Assembly: GCA_021018815.1 (NCBI GenBank)
Contig: JAITYX010000005.1
Span: 6,977,501-7,041,500, forward strand
From: Talinum fruticosum
Lineage: Eukaryota; Streptophyta; Magnoliopsida; Caryophyllales; Talinaceae
DNA: 64,000 nucleotides
Reading direction: 5' to 3'
Positions 33,241 through 45,088 of the stretch are shown here, piece by piece (the first letter of the stretch is position 1; every line of letters starts with the position of its first letter). The translations under genes were made by a program, and so were the position numbers. Below the pieces are notes generated by a model. The model worked only from the letters and a program-made list of their open reading frames with translations. It did no database searches and was not told the origin of the DNA.

Positions 33241-33431
33241 CCCTAAACCCTAAACCAAAAATCTTTCCATTTTCCTAAATACCAAAACATAAATCTTTCC
33301 ATTTCCCTAAACCCTTAATTATAAATCTTTCCATTTCCCTAAACCCTAAACCCTATTCCATAACTCTTTCCATTTCCGTAAACTCTAAATCATATATCAT
33401 TCCATTTCCCTAAATACATAAATCCTAAAGC
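33241..33431 (+). repeat. Minisatellite with telomere-like CCCTAAA units
   Basis: About five units of 30-40 bp, each with an AAATCTTTCCATTT core followed by CCCTAAACCCTAAA-type sequence. CCCTAAA is the plant telomere repeat. Element E inserted at its right edge, and the repeat fades on the other side (TAAACTCTAAATC at 44356). Confidence 0.8.
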
Positions 33432-35009
33432 TGAAGGGTTGTTCGGGAGAGTTTGAGTCACCCTAGAGGGGGTGAATAGGGTGACGGAGGATTATCGTAG
33501 AAATTCTAGTTCTTTTGATAAAGACGAGACAGAGACAAATTCCGAGTCGACAGCAGAGTCGGAAAAGTATGGACTCAAAAATGCTATCACGAGTAAAGAG
33601 GCAAATTAAGCATGAGCTAAAAAAGCTGTCCGAGTCTAGAATGTACTCGGAAAGATAACACTTAGAAATTACGTGGAAACCCTCCTCGGGCGTGAAAACC
33701 ACGGACCATGCTAATCCAAGCACGAAGTCAAATCCACTATTTTGAGTCCACAAAATACCGTGAACCGACCGAACCTGAGTTGCTCCCTTAGACAACTCTT
33801 TACAAGTTTTCCTAGACTCGAAATTCCCTTACCCGATCTAGCACTTCCTAGCCGAGATAACCCTTACAGCTAGGGACAACTAAGCTGAGTTAACCTTTAC
33901 AGCTTAGTCAAGGGACCTTACAAAGAAAGTAAGAAAGTGTTTGTAACTAAGTACAAGACCTTACAACTCGTAAAGTAATGAATTACAGAGTGGGAGTTGT
34001 AAGTAGAAGATTGAGAGTAAATACAATGACTTTGTTCAAGTTCGTGTATTAACAATATGTTCGGCAATCTTCAAGTCTTGAACGTTGGCTTCTATTTATG
34101 GATGACCGGGCAGAGTAGCCGTTATCTTCATCTCGCTGACCGAGAGTCCTTTGTGACCGTTGATGAAGCTTTCGAGTCACTCGTAAAGTATCCGTTGTGA
34201 TATGAATGTTGGACAACGATTTAACTCTCTTGGAAGTCCCAAAACCATTGGCGATGTCTTGAAAAATAAGGTGGAAACCACCGTTAAGCTTAGCGTTCCA
34301 GTTTTCCAGATTTGGAAACAGACAGCCTCGACACAATCTTCTGGAACTGGAGCAGAGAAGAGGAAAAGTCATATCTCGCTGGTGATTTGACGTTTTGAAG
34401 CCTAGGTTACTTTTGTATTTGGAAAAGTGTATCCTCGTTTGAATAACCTACAAAAGTAAAACAATTTTGGTTCTCAAAGTATAAAATACTTTGGTCCAAG
34501 ATTAGACACGAGATAATAAAATAATTATGATGATTAAGCAACTAATTATCCGAGTCGAAAAGGAATGGAATTTTCCGAGTCTAATATCCATAAAACTCAA
34601 AATTCCATCCGACTTAGTCTAAGCGAAAAATCAAGTTATATAACGAATATCGAGTGAAATGACTTGATATAGACTAAACATGAAACAGACTAGAAGCACC
34701 GATTTCAACGAGATAGACCTTATATAGAAGGGAGTCGGATGAGAGCGGAATACTAGTCTATTCAAGCATGCGATAAGTCTAAGTGATGAGGGACTCGGAA
34801 TCGAGTAAAACAAACATATATGTTTTCCGAGTCACGAAGAAACAAGCATGAAGTACATGCTGTATCACTTAAATAAAATACCATATCACTTAGAAAAGTT
34901 TCTAAGGTACGGAGAATGTCTTGGAATCAAAACACTATAAGTATGAGATTGTTATACCCGATCCCTTTTATACAACTCGAAAAGTATTGAGCAAGTGTCC
35001 GAGTCTTCA
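33432..35009 (-). repeat. Element E 3' LTR
   Basis: 1578 bp. On the minus strand it starts TGAAGACTCGGAC and ends AACCCTTCA. The TATA-like CATAAATAGAA is at 34090-34100, preceded by CAACGG and AACGGC motifs. It is closely similar to 42775-44355 over its full length. Confidence 0.95.
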
Positions 35010-35022
35010 ATCTCCCCTTTTT
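35010..35022 (-). promoter_or_regulatory. Polypurine tract of element E
   Basis: On the minus strand AAAAAGGGGAGAT lies directly before the 3' LTR start. Further purine tracts are at 35231-35250 (TTTAGGGGAG) and 35270-35291 (GGCAAGGGGGAGAAAT), matching the repeated PPT motifs of Sireviruses. Confidence 0.8.
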
Positions 35023-35399
35023 ATGAAAGGCATTCCATACTTAGACAAAAACTTTTCTTTTGGATAATCGCACATGAAGTCGATGAGTAAAGCGGACTTA
35101 ATGTATCGAGCATAAAGTAACATATGCTTAACAATGAAATAATGTTAACTCAAAAAGATTGTAAACACGTAAATCATTGAAGAGAAAGCATTAATTCATT
35201 GAAATTAAATAGAATACATAGATTGAGAGGAAAGGCTCCCCTAAACAAGACAACAAGTTTTTCCGACTCTATTTCTCCCCCTTGCCTTTCAAAGAAAAAC
35301 AACAACAAAAAGAAGGGAAGAAAAGAACAATTAGAAAAACTTTGATGTCCGGACAAATAAAGAAAATGAAAGTCTCTCGAAAGAAGACGAATCTGGAAG

Positions 35400-37091
35400 A
35401 CTTTGGCATTGTGACACAAGTATATGGCGCCTACGAGGGAGAGGGGATTTCGAGTGGAAGCGGAGGGGTTGGAGGTACGCCAGCATCGGTAGGATCTTGA
35501 CGATGTGCTTGAGTGCGGTGGAGGGAGAACCGCTATTGCCGTCAAGGGCTCAGCTCCGAGTGGCCGACTTAGAACGAGTGGATCTAGGGGTTCCTCCCTT
35601 TGAACCTCTCGTAGCCTGGAGGGGCTGCTCTGCCCGACCCGCCGGTGCAGCCTAGGTCTTCCGACCCACCCGCATCGCTCGTCTCGAGCCGAGTACAGCC
35701 TATTTGGGCTTGTGGAGCAGGCCGACCCTCGCCAGCTTCCCACCGCTTCTTCCTTGTTTTCCTCCCCTTGCCCGGATGGAGCTGCCTCGCCCGCAGGCTC
35801 CTCGGCGTCTGCTGCCTCAGCCACGAGCTCCTCGACGTCTACTGTTTCTGCGTCTGCAGCTTCGTCTTCTCCTTCTCCCCGCCGTCCGAGGAGGTCGGAC
35901 CCGGGCTCGAAGACGCTTCGGACGCGTCCGAGTCCCCATGGTCCCGAGCCGCCTTGGACCTTCTCTCTCTGAGGAGCTCGACCAGCTCCTTCGCTCCTTC
36001 ACCAGCCTCCCTCATCTCAAGAACCGGAGTTTGCTGCTCTCGGATTTGGGATTGGGCGGTCTTTTGGTTGATGTTCATATTTTGGAGGACAAGTTTGAAA
36101 GACCGGAGCATGTCCTGGAAAGCGGAGGACACGATGCTGATTTTGTCCATAAAAACAGGGGACAAAATAGCAGAGAGAGACTTGGAGGCACCTAAGGTGG
36201 AGGCAACAACAGGTGGAGCAGGGAAAGAGAAAGGAGTTGATTTCCGAGTCCGAGGCGGAGAAGGAGGCCTCAGCCTGCGAGTTATGCACCCGCACACCGA
36301 GGTTGAGTTTCCTGGTATCCGTACCCTCGAAGTTCCTTTTGCCGACAACAACGGCAGCCTCTGCATACGCCGTTTGGGTCTAAGGGGAGAGGAACTTGGA
36401 ATTGTTTGAAAACAAGGGTGAGAAGAGCACCGAAGGGAAGAGGGGTGTTCTTCTTGTTTTGGAGTTGAGTCGGCACACTCGCCATCCGCTCAATTATTGA
36501 AGGAAAGAGGTCTACTTCGTAGCCCTCAAGAATGTCAAAAAGAGCTTTCGGATGCTTGGAGTTGGGGTTCTCCTTGCTGGAATGCCGAGAGAAAAAGGTT
36601 CTTATCAGCGAGAAGCACGTAAGACGTGCTTCGACTTCAACCGAGTCACCGAAAAGTGTTTCCGTAACTCAGGAAACTCTTTAGCGTACTTTTCAAAGAA
36701 GTCGTCGGTGACTTCAAGTGAAAGGAATGGGGTTGCTGTTCAAGAAGAGAGAGGGACCTTGAACAAGCGGTGGAGGAGAGAGGTGTTGATGCGAACGGTT
36801 ACATTTTGAACCCCGGAGGTTAGGACACCTTCAGAGTGAGTGAGGTGAGTGTAGAACTCATAAACGAGTTTAGGATAAATGAACTCGCCGAAGCACGTAA
36901 AGTTGTATGCCCCAGTGGTTTGAATGTGACTCAACCAAGAGAATTTGGTTGAAGGAAAGAATTTGTCGTCTAGCGCGAGGTGCTCGGGTGACAATAGGTT
37001 TGGAGGGGGTTGAGCTTTCTAGATTTTTGTTGCGAGGCTTTTTGGAGGAGGAGGAGACCTGAAAGTCGGGATGGTTACCTCTCTTAGGCAT
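35400..37091 (-). pseudogene. Element E extra 3' gene (Sirevirus env-like position), broken
   Basis: The ATG at 37091 starts MPKRGNHPDFQ; MPKRG is shared with element C. Conserved blocks in order: LDDKFFPSTKFSW near 36970, LVYEFYTHLTHSEG near 36860, VTVRINTSLLHRLF near 36800, a YAKE..ELRKHFSVTRL block near 36680, PFGALLTLVFKQFQVPLP near 36430, and LRERRSKAARD near 35960, followed by an Ala/Glu/Ser-rich acidic tail. Frame changes occur several times. The equivalent gene in element C has the same blocks, which supports a real protein. The function is unknown. The hydrophobic run near 35300 falls in the T-rich spacer and is not convincing as a membrane anchor. Confidence 0.6.
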
Positions 37092-37321
37092 TTTGAGAGA
37101 ATGAGAGAGATGAAACTTTTGAGTAAGAAAAGAGAGGAAGAGGTAGATGAGAGCAAACGAAAAGAGTAGAAGAAAGAGATGAGAGCAATCGAAACTTACT
37201 TGAGATGGCCTTTACTATACTTGAAGAACTTCAAAGATCACCGTGTATGTAGAAAGCTTCGCGAAAAGTTTCGTTTGAGAGAGATGAAATGTAGAATACC
37301 GAGACGAAGATGAATAGGCGC

Positions 37322-37480
37322 TATTTATAGAAAAACTATACGCCCGTCAACTATCCGTTAAGTATAACTCCGTTCGACTCGGCTTGTCCATCAGTCCTCG
37401 TAGACCGGTGTGACGGTTCTCTTCTCAACGGTTAAGATTTCAGCGGTTAGAAATCTACGGCTATCGTCTCGATCATAACG
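37322..37480 (-). promoter_or_regulatory. Putative internal promoter of the element E 3' gene (TATA 37322-37329)
   Basis: On the minus strand CTATAAATAG lies 230 bp upstream of the 3' gene ATG. Upstream are AACCGTTGAG, GAACCGTC, CGAACGGAG and TTAACGGATAG, in the same position as in elements A and C. A CT-rich leader follows the TATA box. Promoter activity is inferred from conservation. Confidence 0.55.
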
Positions 37481-37730
37481 CTCGAGAGAGAGAGAGAAAA
37501 AAAGATTTTGAAAATATGTTCCGAAACTCTCCACTTCTCTAGAGATAGTTTCGTAAAATTTGAAGTCCAAAATTTTCTCTACGTCCGAGTGTGACTCGGA
37601 TTGGTTTCGAGTGACTCGAAACAAGAAATAACTACTAACCCAAGTATCACCGAATCAACCGAGCTAATGGGTATTAAAAAGTTGAAAAACACATAACACG
37701 TAATCACGTAATAGAAAAAAATCGCACAGC

Positions 37731-40700
37731 TTATGCATTTAACATACCAAGCTCATTCCAAATGAAATTAAATTGATTTTCACCAAGAGGCTTAGTAAAG
37801 ATATCAGCTAATTGAAGATTAGTAAGAATGAACTCAAGTTCAATATCACCTTTTTCAGAGTGGTCTCGTAGAAAGTGATATCCGACCTCGATATGCTTTG
37901 TCTTCGAGTGCTCGGACTGGATTCTTGGTGATGCTGATTGCACTCGATTGTCACACTTGATTGGAACCGATTTGAAGGACAATCCAAGATCTCTTAAGTG
38001 TTGCTTTATCCATAGTATCCGAGCGCAACAGGCTCCAACTGCAATATACTCAGCTTCAGCAGTTGATAGAGCTACTGAGTTCTGCTTCTTTGAGTGCCAA
38101 GATATCGTGGATTGACCCGAAATTGGCAAGCTCCGTAAGTGCTCTTTCGATCAACTTTGTATCCAGTGTAGTCTGCGTTTGAGTATCCAAGTGAGAGTCG
38201 GTTCCGAGTCTCTTGAATACCATAGAACTAAGTTCCGAGTTCCTGCAAGATATCCGAATATTCTCTTCACCGTAGTGAGATGTGATTCTTTTTATTAGCT
38301 TGAAATCTTGCGCATAAACACACACTAAACATTATATCTAGCTGGCTGGAAGTAAGATATAGCAAAGATCCAATCATACCTCAATAGAGTTTTTAATCTA
38401 TTGCTTTACCTTTCTCATCCGAGTCAAGCTTTATACTGCTCGCTTATAGGTGTAGATGCGTGCTTTGCATCTTGAAGTTTGTATTTCTTCAAGCAGCTCC
38501 TTGGTATACTTAGATTGATGGACATAGATCCCATCTTTGTCTTGTTTGATTTGTAAACCAAGGAAGAAATTGAGTTCTCCCATCGGACTCATTTGGAATT
38601 CGTGACTCATCAACTCGTAAAATTCTCGCACGTAAATTCATTAGTAGCATCGAAGATAATATCATCAACATATATTTGAACAATAAGGAAATCTTTCCCC
38701 TTGGTCTTTATAAAGAGAGTCTTGTCGATTTTACCTCTTTTGAAATCATTTTGAACCAAGAAGCTACTCGATCTTTCATACCAAGCTCGAGGGGCTTGTT
38801 TAAGACCATAAAGTGCCTTTTGGAGTTTGAAAACATGATTTGGAAATTCTGAGTTTTCAAAACCGGGAGGTCTGCTCGACATAGACTTCCTCTTCAATAA
38901 AACCATTGAGAAACGCACACTTAACATCCATTTGATATAATTTAATATGCATGCTGGATGCAAATGCCAACAATATTCTAATAGCTTCAATTCGGCAACC
39001 GGTGCAAATGTTTCCCCACAATCTTCTTGATTATAGCCTTGAGCCACAAGTCTAGTGTTGTTTCGACTACTACTCCACCCTCATCCAGCTTTTTTTAAAA
39101 ACCCATTTGGTTCCTATAACCGGCTGGTCGGAAGGTCGGTTGTTCGAGTCCGGACTTGGTTTCTTTCAAATTGATTGAGTTCCTCTTGCATGGCCTCTAC
39201 CTACTCAGGTTCATTAAGGGCCTCTAGTGCATTTCTCGGGTTCAGTTAATGAAATGAATGCAGTGAATGCACATAGATTTTGAAGAGAGGAATGAGTTCT
39301 TACCCCACTGTTGATATCGAAATTATGTTTTCTAGTGGGTGACTAGAAGTAAACTTGAATGCTTTACTAGTTCTCTCGATTCACGAGATTTATGGGCTAA
39401 GTCGCTTGATCTTCGAAGCTTGTTCCGAGTGATCTTCTTTATTGGCTTGTTCATTCCGAGCGAGCTCTTGAGTTGCCTTATTCTGAGTTACTTCATTCTA
39501 AGTGACTTCATTCCGATCCGGTTAAGTCCGAGTCTTTGTGGGCTTATCTTCGTCATCATCTCTACCGAGCTTCAATTCCGAGTATGAAGATTCGCTTGGT
39601 TTTTCCTGTTCAAGCTCATCAAACACAACGTGGATGCTCTCTTCCACTTTGTTAGTTCTCTTATTGAAAATGCGATAAGCTTTGTCTGTAAGAAGAATAA
39701 CCTGTAAAAATACCTTCATCTAACCGAGCATCAAACTTGGTCAGTGGTCCTTACCATTGATGTGAACGAAGCACTTACATCCAAATGGTCCGAAGTAGGA
39801 AATATTTGGTTTCTTCCCCTTGTAGAGCTTATAAGGTGTTTTCTTCAATATGGGTCCGATGAGGCATCTGTTCAAAGTATAGTTGGTCGTGTTGATCGCC
39901 TCTCGCCCTGTAAATAGTAAGGCAAGTTGTGCTCAATCATCATCGTCCTTGCTATTTCTTCATGGGTTCTGTTCTTTCTCTCTACAACTCCATTTTGTTG
40001 AGGAGTTCTTGGTGCTGAGAAATTGTGAGAGATGTCATTTTTGTCACAAAACTCGAGAATTCCGAGTAGTCGAACTCCCTTCCATGGTCGGTTCGAATTC
40101 TCCGGATCCGAGTCCGAGACTCAACTTGGATTTTTCTACGGAGCTTGCTGAACTCCCTGAACGCTTCATTTTTGTGCTTAAGAAAACACACCTAGGTAAA
40201 TCGAGAATAATCATCAATAATAACAAATATATATGATTTACCTCCGAGGCTCTTAACAGAATTTCACCACATAAATCCATATGCAGTAGCTCAAGCACTT
40301 TGGATGTGGAAACCGACTTCAGAGATTTGAATGAAGATCTCGACTTGTTTCCCTCTAGTGTATGCTTCACAAACTTTATCTTTCTCAAAAACACAGTTAG
40401 GTAAACCCCTAACTGCACCATGAGATGCCAACTTTTTGATAGTATGCATGCTAATATGGCATAATCTACGATGTCATGTCCATGAGTCATTATGAAGAGA
40501 TGCTTTTAAGCAAGATAAATTCCGACTCGGGTCGAAAGAGGAATGATGTAGGTGTTACCTGATCTCTTACCCGAAAGCTTGATCTCCTTGGTGGTAACAT
40601 CGAAATATAGCAGCTTAGTCCGAGTGAATCTTACCTCTTGACCTTTATCGCACGATTGAGAGATGCCGAGCAGATTATACTTTAATCCTTTGACAAGGTA

Positions 40701-41290
40701 GACTGGACTCGACCGGATTGCTTCCTTTTCCAATCTTGCCTATCCCAACTATCTTGCCTTTGCTATCATCTCCAAATGTGACCTTTCCTCCTTTATGTTT
40801 TTCCAACTCGTAAAAGAGTCCCGCATCTCCCGACATGTGGCGTGAACATCCACCGTCAAGGTACCAGTGTCCTTTTGATCTCTTCCGAGTGACCCGCAAA
40901 ACAGAGAGAATCTAACCCTTCTCTTTTCCTCTAACGAACCTAGTAACATTCTTTACCGTGGTCCTTTTTTAGGAAGAAGGTGTTTCGAACCTAGATTTAA
41001 ATGACTTTGGGTTTTGTCTCGATTCTCGAGTCTTCCTTTCGAGAACCGAGTCCGTGTCTCTTTCTTTTGAAAACCTTTCCTTTTGAAACAGGAGCAATTG
41101 GTTTCTTTTTGTAAACAGCTTCTGGGCTTAGTCCTCCCTTCATTTCGTGAATGGGACCGTGCTCGACTTTCTTGAACTTTACAGCTTCGGAATCCTTTTG
41201 AATAATTCCGAGTAGGAATTGGATTCCTCTTCTTTGTTGAAACCAAGGCCTTCTTTTCGAAAGGAGACACATTGTGATCCTAAGAGCATG
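37731..41290 (-). pseudogene. pol: Element E pol: protease, integrase, RT, RNase H (broken)
   Basis: The protease core HWYLDGGCSRHMSGD is near 40865; D-S-G is D-G-G here. The integrase runs about 40490-39720 (VLELLHMDLCG, then RIRRIRTDHGREFDYSEF, then PRTPQQNGV). RT includes YVDDIIFDATNE near 38650. RNase H includes KQNSVALSTAEAEY near 38080 and the end ...LGMLNA, with the stop at 37731-37733. These domains insert and copy the element. Frame changes separate nearly every domain. Confidence 0.85.
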
Positions 41291-41499
41291 TCAAGGTTTT
41301 TCTAACCTTGAGTAAATTTTAAAATCAGATCTTGAGACTCTGTGAGCTTCGTTTTAGTTGCTCATTTTCTTTCCCGAGTAGCTCGGACTCAATCTCATTA
41401 GTTTGAGCACTAGTCTTGAGTTCTCTAAGTGTGAGTCTCGGTTTTTCCAATTCATTTTTTAAAGAAGTGCTCTCGAAGAAATTGACTCAAGTTGTTCTT

Positions 41500-42716
41500 T
41501 GAATTTAGAAGAATCGAATTCGACTTTTCTTCCAAAGTAAAATGTATTTAACTAAATCAACTTTGGAGAATTTTAGGAAGTAATCAATTACCTCTTGAGG
41601 ATTAGTTTCCTCATTGTCCGAGTATGAGTCCGACTTTCTTTTCGCTTCGAGTCGAGATTGCCATCGGACACTTTGAGTCATCCGAGTCCTCGTCATCTTC
41701 CGATGAGTCCTCATCGCTCCATGTTGCCATCATGGCCTTCTTCTTCTTTCTGTCCCTTTTCCTTTTTGGACAATGTTTGACTATGTGGTCTTTGTTCCCA
41801 CACTCAAAACATCCGGAATTCTTAGATAGAGATAACTTTGAAGGTGAAGAATACTTACCTTTTCTCGTCCCTCTTGTCTTTCTTGTAGAATTCTTCCTTT
41901 GGCCTTTTATCCCATCTTTTGTGCTTCATCATTCTCTTGAAGCCTCTTGCAATGAGTGCCATGGGATCGTCTTCCGAGTCGGAGGAGCTCATATTTGCTT
42001 CTTTGGATTCCGAGGCTTTCAATGCTATGTTTCTTTTGGTACGCCCTTAGCATCCTCCTCTTCTAGATGGATTTTGTGAGTGAGAAGCTTTCCGATGAGC
42101 TCATCTCGGCTTTAAAAGTGAGAGGTTTTGAGCTTCCTCTATGGCAGTCACCTTGGGACCCCATCTTCTCTTGGGTAGACTTCGAGTATCTTTCCGCACA
42201 TTTCCTCGTGGGAAATCTTCTTACCCAAGTGACTTGAGATTGTTGGTAATCTCGAGAAATCGAATGAACATCCGAGTGATGTTTTCCTCTCGGCTCCATC
42301 TTAAATAGCTCGTATTTATGAAGATACCGACCGATCTTTGCTTGTCCGACCTGGCTAGTGCCTTCGTAAGTGTTGACAAGCGTGTCCCACACTTCTTTTG
42401 CTGAGTCGCGAGCGGACACTCGATTGTATTCTTCGAGCTAATGGCGCACATCGGAATGTTCATTGCCTTGAAGTTCTTTGTGAACTTCTCGCTTCGCTAG
42501 GAGTAAACTCAGCCTTTGTCTTGGGAATGATTCTGAATTCTTCCGTCTTCATTGGAATGTAGTTTCCTTGTTGTATGATTTCCCATACGTCTTCATCATA
42601 ATCCATGAGGAAACATTCCATAAGTTTCTTCCAAGTGCCCAAAGTTTGATCCTTTGAATTTTGGTGGTCTCGCTGGAAGATCTTCCTTCATCGAACTCTC
42701 CGGTGTTCCGAGCCAT
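41500..42716 (-). pseudogene. gag: Element E gag (broken)
   Basis: The ATG at 42714-42716 begins MARNTGEFDEG. The core YDEDVWEIIQQGNYIP is near 42590, AMNIPMCAISS near 42460, and VWDTLVNTYEGTSQVGQAKI near 42380. The CCHC zinc knuckle region (C-E-C-x-N-K-D-H...C, about 41815-41780) is followed by a Lys-rich run and an ATWSDED-type acidic stretch near 41720. Frameshifts break it in at least four places. Coiled-coil-rich Gag C-terminal sequence continues to about 41290. Confidence 0.8.
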
Positions 42717-42754
42717 TTGATCTTTAGACCTTTAGATGGTTAGATCCTTTCGAA

Positions 42755-42773
42755 AGGCTAGGCTCGATACCAA
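42755..42773 (-). promoter_or_regulatory. Primer-binding site of element E
   Basis: On the minus strand TTGGTATCGAGCCTAGCC directly follows the LTR end CCCTTCAA. It is complementary to the 3' end of initiator tRNA-Met. Confidence 0.85.
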
Positions 42774-42774
42774 T

Positions 42775-44355
42775 TGAAGGGTTGCTCGGGAGAGTCCGAG
42801 TCACCCTAGGGGGTGAATAGGGTGACGGAGGATTATCGTAGAAATTCTAGTTCTTTTGATAAAGACGAGACAGAGACAGATTCCGAGTCGACAACAGAAT
42901 TAGAAAAGTATGGACTCGAAATGCTATCACGAGTAAAGAGGCAAATTAAGCGAGAGCTAAAAAAACTGCTCGAGTCTAGAATGTACTCGTAAAGATAACA
43001 CTTAGAAATTACGTGAAAACCCTCCCGGGGCATAAAACCACGTGACCGTGCTAATCCAAGCACGAAGTCAAATCCACTATTTTGAGTCCACAAAATACCG
43101 TGAACTGACCGAACCCGAGTTGCTCCCTTAGACAACTCTTTACAAGTTTTCCTAGACTCGTAAATTCCCTTATCCGATCTAGTACTTCCTAGCCGAGATA
43201 ACCCTTACAGCTAGGGACAACTAAGCCGAGTTAACCTTTACAGACTTAGTCAAGGGACCTTACAGAGGAAGTAAGAAAGTGTTTGTAACTAAATACAAGA
43301 CCTTACAACACGTAAAGTAATGAATTACAGAGTGGGAGTTGTAAGTAGAAGATTGAGAGTAAATACAATGACTTTGTTCAAGTTCGTGTATTAACAATAT
43401 GTTCGGCAATCTTCAAGTCTTGAACGTTGGCTTCTATTTATGGATGACCAGGCAGAGTAGCCGTTATCTTCATCTCGCTGACCGAGAGTCCTTTGTGACC
43501 GTTGATGAAGCTTTCGAGTCACTCGGAAAGTATCCGTTGTGATATGAACGTTGGACAACGGTTTAACTCTCTTGGAAGTCCCAAAACCATTGGCGATGTC
43601 TTGAAAATTAAGGTGGAAACCACCGTTAAGTTTGGCGTTCCAGTTTTCCAGATTTGGAAACAGACAGCCCCGACACAATCTTCTCGGAACTGGAGCAGAG
43701 AAGAGGAAAAGCCATATCTCGCTGGTGATTTGACGTTTTGAAGCCTAGGTTACTTTTGTATTTGGAAAAGTGTATCCTTGTTTGAATAACCTACAATAGT
43801 AAAACAATTTTGGTTCTCAAAGTATAAAATACTTTGGTCCAAGATTAGACACGGATAATAAAATAATTACGATGATTACGCAACTAATTATCTCGAGTCG
43901 GAAAAGGAATGGAATTTTCTGAGTCTAATATCCATAAAACTCAAAATTCCATCCGACTTAGTCTAAGCGAAAAATCAAGTTATATAACGAATATCGAGTG
44001 AAATGACTTGATATAGACTAAACATGAAACAGACTAGAAGCACCGATTTCAACGAGATAGACCTTATATAGAAGGGAGTTAGATGAGAGCGGAATACTAG
44101 TCTATTTAGCATGCGATAACTCTAAGTGATGAGGGACTCGGAATCGAGTAAAACAAACATATCTCGTTTTCCGAGTCACGAAGAAACAAGCATGAAGTAC
44201 ATGCTGTATCACTTAAATAAAATACCATATCACTTAGAAAATTTTCTAAGGTACAGAGAATGCCTTGGAATCAAAACACTATAAGTATGAGATTGTTATA
44301 CCCGATCCCTTTTATACAACTCGTAAAAGTATTGAGCAGATGTCTCGAGTCTTCA
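42775..44355 (-). repeat. Element E 5' LTR
   Basis: 1581 bp, paired with 33432-35009. TATA-like CATAAATAGAAG is at 43432-43443 on the minus strand. U3 has CAACGG, CAACGGTC and AACGGC motifs. U5 ends ...CCCTTCA at 42775, adjoining the primer-binding site. Confidence 0.95.
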
Positions 44356-44865
44356 TAAACTCTAAATCAATTTGTCAAAATCTCAAACATTTTAAGAATT
44401 CCCAACATCACAAAACTAAACAAATACATTCAACATTCACCCACATTCTCAAACATTTCAAAAATCTCTAACTTAAACAACCAAATATGTACATTCAACA
44501 TTCAACTAATTACCAAATACATTCAACATTCAACAAACCAATTTTGCAAATAACTTAAAGCAAAAAATAAAAGAGGGAGAGAGAAGTTACATACCGGGTA
44601 TTATGACATGACAAGTGAGCGAGAGGCGAGAGGCGAGAGGGAGCAACCACCACAACGACAGCGAGAGGCGAGAGGACGTGACGACAACAACAATGGTAAG
44701 GAGAGCAAGAGCAGTGAGTGGAAGGTAGTGAGACAAGAGCAAGAGTGGAGAGTGAGAGTAATAGCAGAGAGTGAGGAACCGGTGGGCAATAGAATAGAGA
44801 TCTTATTTGCTCGTCTTATTTTTTTGTTCAATATAATAGATTTATTTGTACGTTCAATAAAGAAC

Positions 44866-45088
44866 CATAGTAACAAATACACCTATTACTACGGTTTTTT
44901 CATTACTACGGTTATTTCATTGATCCATAGTAAAAAGGCGAGATATGACCTATTACTACAGGTCAATGAAAGAATCGTAGTAATAGGTAAATTTTATTTA
45001 CAAAAATGTCGGTGTCTCATTTTTCAAGTATGGTTTTATTTTTAACCGCCGTAAAAGGCCTGTAGTAAAAAAGTCATTTACGTAGTAG
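44866..45088 (+). repeat. Right subterminal repeats of the CACTA element
   Basis: About seven copies of the CCTATTACTACGGTT-type motif in both orientations, for example near 44883, 44903, 44950 and 44975 (inverted). They mirror the left subterminal array. A GA-rich patch (44575-44760) precedes them. Confidence 0.85.

Larger units (their letters stand above)
33432..44355 (-). mobile_element. Element E: 10.9 kb Sirevirus-like copia retrotransposon with two LTRs and an extra 3' gene
   Basis: Reading the minus strand: 5' LTR (44355-42775), PBS, gag, protease, integrase, RT, RNase H (ending 37731), internal promoter, extra 3' gene (37091 to about 35600), PPT, 3' LTR (35009-33432). The flanks TAAAG (33426-33430) and TAAAC (44356-44360) are an approximate TSD. 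The LTRs differ at scattered sites, roughly 2-6 percent by eye depending on the segment, so the insertion is fairly young. Even so, gag and pol have many frameshifts. Confidence 0.9.

Noticed and set aside
33241..33431. True telomere end or chromosome-terminal sequence
   Set aside because: Units are mixed with a non-telomeric core and lie inside a CACTA element with intact flanking TSDs.
35282..35360. Hydrophobic stretch that could be a membrane anchor of an envelope protein
   Set aside because: It falls in the T-rich spacer after the acidic tail of the 3' gene. The matching spacer in element C is likewise T-rich but has stops, so it is probably untranslated.
35645..36409. 254-codon plus-strand reading frame
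   Set aside because: It is antisense to the Ala/Glu/Ser-rich tail of the element E 3' gene, whose homologue in element C supports the minus strand as coding.
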